From the NCBI GenBank assembly GCA_027623315.1, contig JAQBYD010000034.1:1-42892 (forward strand): a DNA stretch of 42,892 nt. The letters run 5' to 3'. Below are positions 8,082 through 16,172 of the stretch, piece by piece. The notes beneath the pieces were generated by a model. It was not told the origin of the DNA and did not search any database. It saw nothing but the letters and a program-made list of their open reading frames with translations. A program made the position numbers and the translations under genes. Every line of letters starts with the position of its first letter. Within the stretch, counting starts at the first letter, position 1. This DNA is from Verrucomicrobiota bacterium (lineage in GTDB: Bacteria; Verrucomicrobiota; Kiritimatiellia; CAJWTS01).

Positions 8082-9325
8082 TGCATTCAACTCACAAAAC
8101 GCAACTGCTGGAAACACGAATCAAGCTGCTGATCGTAAGCCTGCTGATCGGGGCCGTGTCGGCTCCGGCAAGATGCTCCGCTGAGCAGGTGGTGCGCGTC
8201 ACCAAGACCTTCGGCACAATCGCGATCGATACCACCGCCTTGCAGGCACGAGGCGGGCATGCCGGACGCACAGTCGCCGAGACGATTCGCACAGACCTCA
8301 AGCGATCCGGCTGGTTCACGACGGCGCCGAGCGCAAAGGCCGCCTACGTCGTGCAAGGCATCTGCGAAGGGGGCGGTGGCCAGGTCTCCGCATCGGTCAC
8401 GGTTTCCTCCGCGGCCGGAGAAGCGGTGTTGAACCGCGCGTATGAAATGTCCGCCACGCAGGCGCGCCAGCTGGCGCACCGCGTGGCGGACGAAATTGTC
8501 TATCAGCTCACCGGGCACAAGGGCATTGCATCGACACGCATCGTGATGGTGGGGTCGCGCGACGGGGCCAAGGAACTCTATATCTGCGATGCGGACGGCG
8601 AGAATCTGCGTGCTTTGACCAGTGATCGTTCCGTCAGCCTGACCCCGCGATGGGACGCCCAGGGACGGCGGCTGGTCTACACATCGTTCAAGAGCGGCTT
8701 TCCGGACGTCTACCTGATTGACCTTTCAACCAGCCAACGCGAGCGTATCGCGAAGTTTCCAGGGCTGAATACGGGCGCCGATTTCTCGCCGGACGGGCGC
8801 AATGTTGCACTGACCCTGTCGAAGGACGGAAATCCCGACCTCTACCTGATGGCGCTACGGGGCAGTAAGTTGACGCGCTTGACCCGAACGCGCCAGGCCG
8901 GTGAGACGAGCCCCTCGTTCTCGCCGGAGGGTCGCCAGATCGCGTTTGTCTCAGATTCTTCGGGCTCTCCCCAGCTCTACGTGATCGACCGTGCCGGCGG
9001 CGATCGTCGTCGGCTTTCGTTCGAAGGTCGTGAAAACGTGGACCCCGACTGGGGGCCTGACGGAAGAATCGTCTACTCCAGCCGCCGCTTCGGGAAGTAC
9101 CAGGTCTGCATCTACGACCCGAAGACCCGCCAGGACCGGCAGCTGACTCACCAGGATGTCGATCACGAGGATCCATCGTGGGCCCCGGATGGTCGGCATG
9201 TGGTCTACACACGGACACAGGCTTTTGACTCCCGGATATACATTCTTGACACGGTTAACGGCGCTTCGATAGCGTTGCACAACCTGAATGGCACGTGGTA
9301 TACGCCGGCCTGGTCGCCGAATTGA
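8081..9325 (+). CDS. tolB: Tol-Pal system beta-propeller protein TolB
   Basis: Periplasmic TolB, 414 residues, the partner of Pal. An N-terminal signal sequence (hydrophobic about 13-28, LLIVSLLIGAVSAPARCSA) is followed by the TolB N-terminal domain (about 35-145) with DLKRSGWF and VADEIVYQLTG. Then come WD40-like PD40 repeats (about 150-414) that form the six-bladed propeller: repeated SPDGRNVAL, SPEGRQIAF, GPDGRIVYS and APDGRHVVY units. The family length is about 430. Translation is coupled to the upstream TonB-like gene through a one-base overlap, and pal follows after 98 bp. The assignment is supported both by domains and by the conserved tol gene order. Confidence 0.95.
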   Translation: MHSTHKTQLLETRIKLLIVSLLIGAVSAPARCSAEQVVRVTKTFGTIAIDTTALQARGGHAGRTVAETIRTDLKRSGWFTTAPSAKAAYVVQGICEGGGGQVSASVTVSSAAGEAVLNRAYEMSATQARQLAHRVADEIVYQLTGHKGIASTRIVMVGSRDGAKELYICDADGENLRALTSDRSVSLTPRWDAQGRRLVYTSFKSGFPDVYLIDLSTSQRERIAKFPGLNTGADFSPDGRNVALTLSKDGNPDLYLMALRGSKLTRLTRTRQAGETSPSFSPEGRQIAFVSDSSGSPQLYVIDRAGGDRRRLSFEGRENVDPDWGPDGRIVYSSRRFGKYQVCIYDPKTRQDRQLTHQDVDHEDPSWAPDGRHVVYTRTQAFDSRIYILDTVNGASIALHNLNGTWYTPAWSPN

Positions 9326-9423
9326 GTGCCGTTCAAGAGGCAGGTCTCGACGCCACTAAACAGGTTCAATGCACTCTACCCCGCACACGCGGGTCACTTA
9401 ACAGAGCAACACGGAGAGATATC

Positions 9424-9957
9424 ATGTTCAGTTACCGCCCAGTTCTCGTCACCATTAGCTTCTGCTTCCTGATCGCCACGGCGTTCGGCTGCCGACGCGC
9501 AGGACCGCACTCCAACAATAACGGAAGCGACATCGATATCATCGGAGGCGGCGGCTCCGGGTTTGAAGGCGAACTCACCGACCGCCCGGGCGACGGCTTC
9601 GGCGAAGATCGCCGCGTGACGGACGCCGATTTTCCTGCCGTCTACTTTGGTTACGACAGCTCGCAGATTACGGGATCCGAGGGACAGAAGGTTGGCCCCG
9701 TGGCGGACTACCTGCAGCGTAACTCGCGCCTGACGATCGTCGTCGAAGGTCACTGTGACGAGCGCGGAAGCCACGAGTACAACCTTTCCCTGGGCGAGCG
9801 TCGCGCTCTGGCCCTTCGTGCGTACCTGGTTGGTCTGGGCGTGCCGGCGCAGCGCATTCACACGCGAAGCCTTGGCGAGGAACAACCGACAGCCCCGGGT
9901 CACGACGAAAGCGCCTGGCGCCAGAACCGTCGCGGGGAGTTCCTTCTTTATCGCTAG
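9424..9957 (+). CDS. pal: Peptidoglycan-associated lipoprotein Pal
   Basis: Outer-membrane lipoprotein of 177 residues whose OmpA-like domain grips peptidoglycan. The signal peptide ends at C23 (ATAFGC), a slightly unusual lipobox with Phe at -2. A Gly/Asp-rich linker follows, then the OmpA C-terminal domain (about 72-177) with VYFGYDSSQI, the peptidoglycan-binding EGHCDERGSHEYNLSLGERR and the typical QRIHTRSLGEEQP. The frame stays open upstream to 9295, but GGAGAG at 9413-9418 and the lipoprotein signal fix the ATG at 9424. It closes the tol cluster; tatA begins 42 bp later on the same strand. Confidence 0.95.
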   Translation: MFSYRPVLVTISFCFLIATAFGCRRAGPHSNNNGSDIDIIGGGGSGFEGELTDRPGDGFGEDRRVTDADFPAVYFGYDSSQITGSEGQKVGPVADYLQRNSRLTIVVEGHCDERGSHEYNLSLGERRALALRAYLVGLGVPAQRIHTRSLGEEQPTAPGHDESAWRQNRRGEFLLYR

Positions 9958-9999
9958 GACTCTTATCGCTCGTTACTCCGTGCAAGCGCGGACACGGCA

Positions 10000-10386
10000 A
10001 TGACTCCGCCAACGACGATAGCCTTTCTGCCCGGCAGTGCCGGCGGCCCGGAGCTCTTGATCATCCTTGCGTTGATCCTGATGCTCTTTGGCGCCAAACG
10101 CGTTCCAGATATTGCACGCCGTATCGGTTCGGTACTTTCGGACCTGCGACGCGCGTCCGACGACTTCCGCGAACAGCTCATGCGCGAGACAGACCTCGAC
10201 GACGACAAGGCGTCGCACAAAATGCCCCCTGCGTTCACCACCCTCCCCGCCGAGCCGGAGAAGCGCGAAGACGACCGCCCTTCACCCGACGACCGCCCTT
10301 CACCCGACGACACCCCTTCACCCGACGACGCCCCCTCAACTGACGACGCCCCTTCACCCGATGACGACTCAGAACGAGACGCCTGA
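10000..10386 (+). CDS. tatA: TatA/TatE-family twin-arginine translocase subunit
   Basis: Small translocase subunit (128 residues) that polymerises to pass folded proteins across the inner membrane with TatC. After a 15-residue periplasmic lead comes the single membrane helix (about 16-31, GPELLIILALILMLFGAK) with the invariant FG hinge and the amphipathic helix VPDIARRIGSVLSDLRRASDDF. The cytoplasmic tail is unusual: five consecutive DDxPSx hexapeptides encoded by an 18-bp tandem repeat. TatA and TatB cannot be separated firmly from sequence alone; the presence of a single tatA-like gene here favours a TatA-only system. The 3' end overlaps tatC by 26 bases. Confidence 0.88.
   Translation: MTPPTTIAFLPGSAGGPELLIILALILMLFGAKRVPDIARRIGSVLSDLRRASDDFREQLMRETDLDDDKASHKMPPAFTTLPAEPEKREDDRPSPDDRPSPDDTPSPDDAPSTDDAPSPDDDSERDA
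10270..10359 (+). repeat. 18-bp minisatellite within tatA, five units
   Basis: Five units of the type GACGACCGCCCTTCACCC run head to tail (10270, 10288, 10306, 10324, 10342), with units 1 and 2 identical and the others differing by one to four bases. They encode DDxPS(P/T). A partial sixth unit begins GATGAC, and its second base is the first base of the tatC ATG. The unit is a multiple of three, so copy number changes would lengthen the TatA tail without a frameshift. Confidence 0.9.
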
Positions 10387-11128
10387 TGACGAGGGGCTGA
10401 TTAAGCCCTTTCTGGATCACCTCGAGGATCTCCGCCGGACGCTGCTGTGGTGTCTGGCGGTGCTTATCGTCGGCGTTCTGATCGCGATCCCAATCGCCCC
10501 GGATATCCTGGACATCCTGAAGCGGCCGGTCGCCGCAACAGGCCGTAATCCGGCGGATTTCCTTAAGATTATTGATGTTATGGGCGGGATGGCGGTCGCG
10601 ATCCGGGTGGTCCTGTGGTCGGGGCTTCTGATCAGCCTTCCACTAATCGTGTGCCTGATTGGATCGTTCGTCTTCCCCGGTCTTCTTGCCAACGAAAAAC
10701 GCACGACAATCGGCGCGGCCGTGCTCGCCGTTCTGCTTTTCCTGACCGGGGTAGCGCTTGGCTTCTCGATCATTCCCGCCGCGCTGAAAGCGATGTTCAG
10801 GGTCAGTGAATGGATGAACGCCGAGCCGGACTTCGTACGCCTGCCTGACTATGTCAGTTTCGTGCTGAAACTCTTGATCGCGTTCGGGCTTATGTTCGAG
10901 CTGCCGATCGTCGTGCTGGCACTGGGCGCAATGGGACTCGTCTCGTCACCCCAACTGCGCGAGTACCGGCGCTACGTAATCGTGGGGCTCTTCATTGCCG
11001 CGATGCTCCTGACTCCACCCGATCCCTTTACGCAGGTGCTCATGGCCGCGCCCATGACGCTGCTCTACGAAGCCTGCATCTGGATCCTCTGGCTCCACGA
11101 AAAACGAAGCAGCGCTCCGACTGAATAG
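10361..11128 (+). CDS. tatC: Twin-arginine translocase subunit TatC
   Basis: Polytopic inner-membrane receptor of the Tat pathway, 255 residues from the ATG at 10361. It shows the family opening FLDHLEDLRRTLLW (compare FxxHLxELRxR) at about 16-29, six hydrophobic segments, and the conserved loop region MPDYVSFVLKLLIAFGLMFELPIVV (seen here from about residue 160) with the glutamate of TM4 (FELP). The end RRYVIVGLFIAAMLLTPPDPFTQVLMAAPMTLLYE is typical. The same frame is open upstream to 10088, but that part is the tatA repeat read out of frame. The start lies inside tatA, giving a 26-base overlap and probable translational coupling. Confidence 0.95.
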   Translation: MTTQNETPDDEGLIKPFLDHLEDLRRTLLWCLAVLIVGVLIAIPIAPDILDILKRPVAATGRNPADFLKIIDVMGGMAVAIRVVLWSGLLISLPLIVCLIGSFVFPGLLANEKRTTIGAAVLAVLLFLTGVALGFSIIPAALKAMFRVSEWMNAEPDFVRLPDYVSFVLKLLIAFGLMFELPIVVLALGAMGLVSSPQLREYRRYVIVGLFIAAMLLTPPDPFTQVLMAAPMTLLYEACIWILWLHEKRSSAPTE

Positions 11129-11133
11129 CTTGA

Positions 11134-11272
11134 AACTTCCGAGGTCTTCGAGCCCACTAATCTGCACGAATGCAGACGAGAGAAAACCGCGGATTACGCG
11201 GATGAGCGCGGTTCTATCTCTGTCTCCATTCGTGAAGATTCGCGTGATTCGCGGGCTCCTCCTCTTTCGGAG
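11134..11272 (+). repeat. Dispersed palindromic repeat, near-complete copy, after tatC
   Basis: Starts with TGAAAC 5 bases after the tatC stop, runs through GAGCCCACTAAT, AAAACCGCGGATTACGCGGA and ATTCGTGAAGATTCGCG, and ends with GATTCGCGTGATTCGCGGGC. The end blocks are inverted relative to each other (GAGCCCAC...AAT against ATT...GCGGGCTC). ATCTCTGTCTCCATTCGTGAAGATT (11215-11239, 25 bases) is present exactly, inverted, at 40041-40065. A 60-codon open frame here (11130-11312) is best read as the repeat, not a gene. With 11273-11438 this fills the gene-free stretch 11129-11438. Confidence 0.75.
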
Positions 11273-11355
11273 TTCAGATTCGGCCGGCGACTACGCGCAG
11301 GATTACGGGTGACGATACCCTGAGCTCGCGACGTTCTACCAGAGTCGCTTCGCTC

Positions 11356-11384
11356 CGAGAACGAGGACGAGCACGAGCACGAAG
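11356..11384. repeat. Short imperfect GACGAGCAC-type simple repeat
   Basis: A run of near-identical 6-9 base units (GAACGAGGACGAGCACGAGC and continuing) lies between the dispersed repeat and the 3' end of fucI. A second AT-richer simple stretch (around 11404-11425, built of AATAAC and AATCAATAACC) follows. I see no gene in 11273-11438. Confidence 0.5.
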
Positions 11385-11438
11385 TTTCCATCAGGACGAG
11401 ACACCAATAACTGAGAATCAATAACCGGCCGCAGGCCG

Positions 11439-13307
11439 TTACCGGTACATCGGGCCGAGGAGCTCGCAGACGCGGAAGTCGTCTCCTGCGAAGCGGTCCC
11501 ACATGGTTGGGCGGAAAATATCGTCCTCGTCGATGTTGTGGAAATCTATCGGAATCCGCAGCATCGCGTTGAACGTGATCATGTCCGCCCCGATCAGCCC
11601 GAAGGAGTTCGCGTCGTGGTTCGGATTCATGCGCGACATGTACTCGAACGACGACATGCCGTAAGGAATCCAGTATGACTCCGGCCAGGTCGGATTCGTG
11701 ACCTCGCTGACGTGATCAGCGACTTTCCCGGGCAGGTCGATGGTCTCGCCTTCGATCACCGAACATGCCATGTGGTCCCCCACTACGCTGTAGCGATACG
11801 CGGTCATCGGCACGTTGCCCGGCGTACGATAATGGCTGGACAGCCCGTCGCCGGGAAAATACTCCAGGATCGCGCCAAAGTACTTCGTCCCCTTGATCGC
11901 CCTGTCCATGAACGTCTTCTGCGCCGCTTTCGACGAACGAATCTCGTCCGCGACCTGCTGGATCGGTTTCTTTTTCCCGCCGCTGACGACCTTGAACAGG
12001 TCAATCGCGTAGTCCAGCGATCCCGCGCCGGAGTTGCGCTTGTCGATGAACCCCTCCGGGGCGATCTTCTTTATATCGACACCGGTGGAGGCCTTGATGC
12101 TCTTCACGGTCCAATTCGTCCGAATATCGGCGAATAACTGCGGGACCCCGGAGAGAAGTTGCCCGACGAGCATTCCGACGCCATTCTTGGAGTCGTTCTC
12201 CGTGGCCACATTCATGGCCGTGCGGTAGCCGTTCCAGTCGAAAGAGCTGGTCAGAATTGACTCGGTCAGATCGAAGTTCGGGTTGTAGTCGGTCCACTGA
12301 CGCTGGCCCTGCGTCCCCGCCGCGATGGCGTTGTTGCCCTGCGCCAGCTCGATATCCGCCCGGAAGCCTTGCTTCTTGCCCACCGCGGGATCCGCCAGGC
12401 GAGGGTTCCCGATCATCAGGTCACGCACAATCGTGGTGACCGCGACGCAGCGCTCGAGCAGCACATCGCGTTTCATGGGCCGCTTGCCCTCACCGAAATC
12501 AAGCTTGAACTTCTTCATGAACTTCACGCCGCGAGCGACTTCCTCGTGGTCGTAGAAGCCGGAGTCCAGGCGTCCCAGAATTCCACACATGTCGTACGAG
12601 ACACTGCCCATCCCGAACGTGTGATGGAACATGTTGCGCCGCAGATCGGACCCCAGAATGCCCATCGAGACCGAGCCGATCGAGAGGTAGTTCTTGCCGC
12701 GCATTTCCCCAACGGCCATGGCGCAGCGTGCGAATCGCAGCAGGCGTCCCGCGACGAACGGCGTCAGCGGTTTCTTCTCGTCCTCAAGGTCCGGGTTGTA
12801 GATTTGAAAGATCGGACGCTGCTTCTCGTCCATCGCCGCACAGAATGCCTTGAGCCACACCGCGCCGGGCCGGTCGGTCTGGTTGAGCCCGTAGGCCGCC
12901 TGTTGCCACTCCGAGCTGCCGACACCCATGCACGCGCCCATCAGCTCATCGCTATAGGCCCAGCAGCGGCTGACGAAGATATTGGCGCAGACGCCCTGCG
13001 TTGCGTAATAGGATTGTGCGATCGCGCCGGTGCGCGGGCCATAGACGATCTCCGGTGCGACCACCACACGAACCGGTGTGCCGTCCGGTAACTTCACGGT
13101 GTCCGCGATCAGGTTAAAAACTTTCGCCACGAGTTCCCACGTGCCCGGCACATTGTCCTCGTACGCCCCGACGCGACCGTCCGCGACCGGTGTGATCGCA
13201 ATCGTGGGAGGGGGCCCCACAACCGCTCTCGGTGTCTCGGCAAATTCACGCTTGCGTTTGGCCAGTCGTTCGAAGTCAGGTCGGTCGGTTGTTGCTTTTG
13301 CGCTCAC
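11439..13307 (-). CDS. fucI: L-fucose isomerase
   Basis: Interconverts L-fucose and L-fuculose (and D-arabinose and D-ribulose in known family members); Mn-dependent cytoplasmic ketol isomerase. At 622 residues it is slightly longer than E. coli FucI (591), with an extra N-terminus of about 30 residues. Long stretches follow the FucI pattern: RPGAVWL, GKNYLSIGSVSMGI, NAIAAGTQGQRQWTD, SSFDWNG, ATENDSKNGVGML, GADMITFNAMLRIP. Metal/catalytic residues E349, D372 and H564 align with E. coli E337, D361 and H528. It starts with GTG at 13307, behind a strong GGAGGTGA (13312-13319 on the opposite strand). It diverges from the sugar kinase gene across 204 bp. Confidence 0.95.
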   Translation of the reverse strand: MSAKATTDRPDFERLAKRKREFAETPRAVVGPPPTIAITPVADGRVGAYEDNVPGTWELVAKVFNLIADTVKLPDGTPVRVVVAPEIVYGPRTGAIAQSYYATQGVCANIFVSRCWAYSDELMGACMGVGSSEWQQAAYGLNQTDRPGAVWLKAFCAAMDEKQRPIFQIYNPDLEDEKKPLTPFVAGRLLRFARCAMAVGEMRGKNYLSIGSVSMGILGSDLRRNMFHHTFGMGSVSYDMCGILGRLDSGFYDHEEVARGVKFMKKFKLDFGEGKRPMKRDVLLERCVAVTTIVRDLMIGNPRLADPAVGKKQGFRADIELAQGNNAIAAGTQGQRQWTDYNPNFDLTESILTSSFDWNGYRTAMNVATENDSKNGVGMLVGQLLSGVPQLFADIRTNWTVKSIKASTGVDIKKIAPEGFIDKRNSGAGSLDYAIDLFKVVSGGKKKPIQQVADEIRSSKAAQKTFMDRAIKGTKYFGAILEYFPGDGLSSHYRTPGNVPMTAYRYSVVGDHMACSVIEGETIDLPGKVADHVSEVTNPTWPESYWIPYGMSSFEYMSRMNPNHDANSFGLIGADMITFNAMLRIPIDFHNIDEDDIFRPTMWDRFAGDDFRVCELLGPMYR

Positions 13308-13511
13308 TGCTTCACCTCCATGGTAGGTTGCATGCCCCAGTTCCAGAAAAACGCCGTGAGCCTATCCAAAGCACTCTCCCCATGCAACCCGGATTCGCGG
13401 GGCGTGAGCCCGGACGCGGTGGCAGCGCGACGTTCGCCACTTTAGCGTTGTCCGGACGCAACCGACGTGCTGTCATAGGCGGTCGTTCGCGTACAACCAG
13501 GAGCACCGCTT

Positions 13512-15110
13512 ATGTCACCTTCCGGCCCCCTCTTTCTCGGCATCGATTCAAGCACGCAGAGCCTGTCGGCCGTAGCGATCGATGATAGCCTGAACATCGT
13601 CGCGGTGGAGTCGATCAACTTCGACACGGAGTTGCCTTCCTTCCAGACCGAGGGCGGCGTGCACCGTGGCGATGACGGCCTGACCGTTACCTCGCCCACG
13701 ACCATGTGGGTCGCGGCGCTGGACCTGCTCCTGTCACGGCTCCACGAATCCGGCTTTCCTTTCGATCGCGTGTGCGCGATCTCCGGGTCAGGCCAACAGC
13801 ACGGCAGCGTGTATCTTCGTGCAGGTGCCCGTGGCGTCTTGGGCAAGCTGAACTCTGACAAGCCGCTGCGCGTACAGCTTGCCGGCCTCTTCGCCGTCGA
13901 GGACTCCCCCGTCTGGATGGACTCGAGTACGTCGGCGCAGTGTGCCGCGCGCGAAGCCGCCCTCGGCGGGGCCCAGGCCACCGCGGAGCTGACCGGGTCG
14001 CGCGCTTATGAGCGATTCACCGGAAACCAGATCGCGAAAATATACCAGTCCAATCCCGACGGCTACCACGCGACCGAGCGCATTCAATTAGTGAGCTCTT
14101 TCGTCGGTTCGCTCCTTGCCGGCGACCCGATTCCGATCGATGCCGCGGACGGATCGGGCATGAACATGATGTCGATTCGAGAGAAGACCTGGTCTCCTGC
14201 CGCCGTGGAATGCACCGCCCCGGGCTTGCGTGACAAGCTGGGTCCGATCGTCGCGTCGCACACGGTGGTGGGTGCCATTCACCCGTATTACACCACGCGA
14301 TACGGATTGAACCCCGCGTGCAAGATCGTCGCCTTTTCCGGGGATAACCCCTGCAGCCTGGCGGCGTTGCGACTTCAGGCCGCCGGCGACATCGCGATCA
14401 GCCTCGGAACCAGTGACACGATATTTGCATCGCTTGCGGAACCGGCGCCGTCTGCTTCCGAGGGGAACATCTTCGCGAATCCTGTCGACCCCGACGGTTA
14501 CATGGCCCTGATCTGCTGGAAGAACGGGTCCCTCACGCGGGAAGAGATCCGCGACAGCGCCGCCGGCGGGTCGTGGGACGAGTTCTCCGCCGCGCTCGAC
14601 GCCACACCGGCGGGCAACTCGGGGCAGATCGGCTTCTATTTCAAAGATCCGGAGATCACGCCGCCGATCCTGCAGACCGGAACGTTCCGCTTCGATGCAA
14701 ACGGAAACGCAGTCGCTGAATTTGCGCCGCAGACCGACGTGCGCGCTATCGTGGAGGGGCAGTTTCTTTCGATGCGACTTCACTGCGGCAACATCGGCAT
14801 CCGTCCCCTCTCAATTCTCGCCACCGGTGGCGCATCCGCCAACGCCGCGATAATCCGCACCATGAGCAACGTCTTTGGCGCGCCGGTCTATTCCGCGGAG
14901 GTCACCGACACCGCATCGCTGGGTGCCGCCTACCGCGCACGGCACGGTTGGATCTGCAAGCAGCAAGGTCGCTTCATCCCCTTCGCCGAGACCATGGCCG
15001 CCGCCCCGCCCTTCGAGCAGATCGCCACGCCCGATGCCGACGCTCACGCCGTCTACAGCGCCATCCTGCCACGCTACGCCGAGCTCGAAAAACGGGTCAT
15101 CGAAGCGTAA
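13512..15110 (+). CDS. xylB: FGGY-family carbohydrate kinase, xylulokinase type
   Basis: ATP-dependent sugar kinase of 532 residues with the duplicated actin-like fold of FGGY kinases. Phosphate-1 motif FLGIDSSTQSLSAVAID is at about 8-24; SGSGQQHGSVYL (about 95-106) and SPVWMDSSTSAQC are typical of the eukaryote-like XYLB branch. A second phosphate motif AISLGTSDTIFAS and adenosine motif ILATGGASANAAI follow in the C-terminal half. AGGAG at 13499-13503 sets the ATG at 13512. The nearest metabolic partner is the divergent fucI, so D-xylulose, L-fuculose or D-ribulose are all conceivable substrates; sequence favours D-xylulose, context a ketose from FucI. The symbol is therefore a family-level call. 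Confidence 0.85.
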   Translation: MSPSGPLFLGIDSSTQSLSAVAIDDSLNIVAVESINFDTELPSFQTEGGVHRGDDGLTVTSPTTMWVAALDLLLSRLHESGFPFDRVCAISGSGQQHGSVYLRAGARGVLGKLNSDKPLRVQLAGLFAVEDSPVWMDSSTSAQCAAREAALGGAQATAELTGSRAYERFTGNQIAKIYQSNPDGYHATERIQLVSSFVGSLLAGDPIPIDAADGSGMNMMSIREKTWSPAAVECTAPGLRDKLGPIVASHTVVGAIHPYYTTRYGLNPACKIVAFSGDNPCSLAALRLQAAGDIAISLGTSDTIFASLAEPAPSASEGNIFANPVDPDGYMALICWKNGSLTREEIRDSAAGGSWDEFSAALDATPAGNSGQIGFYFKDPEITPPILQTGTFRFDANGNAVAEFAPQTDVRAIVEGQFLSMRLHCGNIGIRPLSILATGGASANAAIIRTMSNVFGAPVYSAEVTDTASLGAAYRARHGWICKQQGRFIPFAETMAAAPPFEQIATPDADAHAVYSAILPRYAELEKRVIEA

Positions 15111-15168
15111 TTGTTTTCTGTTTGGGCTGAGACCAGTTAAACTTTTCCCTGTAGATGGGAATTTTGGC

Positions 15169-15528
15169 ATGCAGCGAACCTCCGGATTTACGTTGGTCGA
15201 GATCATGATCGTGGTGGCGATCATCGGCGTGCTCTCGATCATGGCGCTGCCGTCGTTTGTCAAGGCGCGCTCCGAGTCGCGGACCGCGACCTGCGTCAAT
15301 AATCTGCGCCAGATGCACGCCGCCAAGCAGCAGGCCGCCATGGAGAACAACTGGGCCAACAACGCCAGCGCTGCGACCCTCGGCAACCCCTATTACATGG
15401 ACACCATCTCATCGTATATCCGTGGCGGCGAACGCCCGATGTGCCCGACGGGGGCGGCATGCTATTACAACGGGATCAACGTCCCTCCCACCTGCCAGAG
15501 CGGAATCGTGGACCACGTGTACGAGTGA
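15169..15528 (+). CDS. Type IV pilin-like / pseudopilin protein
   Basis: Secreted or membrane-anchored pilin-type protein of 119 residues. MQRTSG|FTLVEIMIVVAII is a perfect class III prepilin signal: cleavage after G6 by a prepilin peptidase, methylated F7, and the conserved Glu5 of the mature form at E11. The hydrophobic helix runs to about residue 32. The C-terminal half is small, with four cysteines (at CVNN, MCPTGAAC and TCQ) that could form disulfides. No pilus assembly ATPase, platform or secretin gene is in the window, so whether it serves a pilus or a type II secretion system is open. An unknown gene begins 4 bases after its stop codon. Confidence 0.88.
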   Translation: MQRTSGFTLVEIMIVVAIIGVLSIMALPSFVKARSESRTATCVNNLRQMHAAKQQAAMENNWANNASAATLGNPYYMDTISSYIRGGERPMCPTGAACYYNGINVPPTCQSGIVDHVYE

Positions 15529-15532
15529 GGCA

Positions 15533-16138
15533 ATGGCCAAGCTGCTCTCCGAAGATCCTCCTCTGGAAGACCGCGCGCCGGCCTCCGCACCGGTCTATCA
15601 CATCGGGGATCAGATCTGCCGCAACAGTGCCGCGCGGTTCTGGTTCGGGTTCGTCGATGAGCTGATTGAGGATTTCCCGCAATGCGATGCCGCTCATCTG
15701 ACGACGCTGTCCGAGGGTCCTCTGCGGCGCGATCAGCTTCGGCCGCATGCCGCACTGGAGCGCTACCTCGAAGAAGCCCCGGCCCAGGACCTCGAAGCAA
15801 TGATCCGGCAAGCCGCCGCGGAGTTGGAGCTCTTCGGCCCGCCCGGAAGCGTATCGGTCGAGCTCAAGCATGGCGACGAGTCCATCGGCCAATATGTCCT
15901 TCCGGATGAGTGCGTCGATACCGAGATCTTTCCCTACCTGCTGGTGTGGCTGCTGGAATGGGCCAGTCTCGAGGAATCACACTGGAATGGCGAGCACGTG
16001 GTGGGAGTGGTCGATGCCGTCGAGCCCGCCTATCATCGCGCCTACCACCTCGATTTCTCACTTCACAATCAGCACATTCGCGAAGGCCTGATGCGACGCG
16101 CCATCGCCCTGAACTTTCATTCGTGTGGATTCGCGTGA
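15533..16138 (+). CDS. Uncharacterised protein downstream of the pilin gene
   Basis: A 201-residue soluble acidic protein that I do not recognise. It has no signal peptide or membrane span. A helical N-terminal part (about 20-110) includes a Glu/Ala-rich segment LERYLEEAPAQDLEAMIRQA, and a mixed part (about 112-190) contains SVELKHGDESIGQYVLPDE and YLLVWLLEWASLEE. The ATG at 15533 follows the pilin stop by 4 bases, so co-transcription is likely and an accessory role to the pilin system is possible but unproven. The last seven or so residues (FHSCGFA region) and the stop codon fall in a copy of the dispersed repeat, so the native C-terminus may have been altered by it. Confidence 0.75.
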   Translation: MAKLLSEDPPLEDRAPASAPVYHIGDQICRNSAARFWFGFVDELIEDFPQCDAAHLTTLSEGPLRRDQLRPHAALERYLEEAPAQDLEAMIRQAAAELELFGPPGSVSVELKHGDESIGQYVLPDECVDTEIFPYLLVWLLEWASLEESHWNGEHVVGVVDAVEPAYHRAYHLDFSLHNQHIREGLMRRAIALNFHSCGFA

Positions 16139-16152
16139 TTCGTGGGCACAAA
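16112..16152 (+). repeat. Fragment of dispersed palindromic repeat at gene 3' end
   Basis: CATTCGTGTGGATTCGCGTGATTCGTGGGC-type sequence (block positions 16118-16147) matches the right end of the copies at 11134-11272 and 40041-40247; GATTCGCGTGATTCG is exact in this copy and at 11238. The TGA stop of the upstream gene (16136-16138) is inside it. Confidence 0.65.
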
Positions 16153-16172
16153 CCCGTAGTTAGAGGTGACAC

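Noticed and set aside
11130-11312. 60-codon frame with the peptide FVKIRVIRGLL
   Set aside because: Lies wholly in the dispersed repeat; the peptide is a by-product of the repeat sequence.
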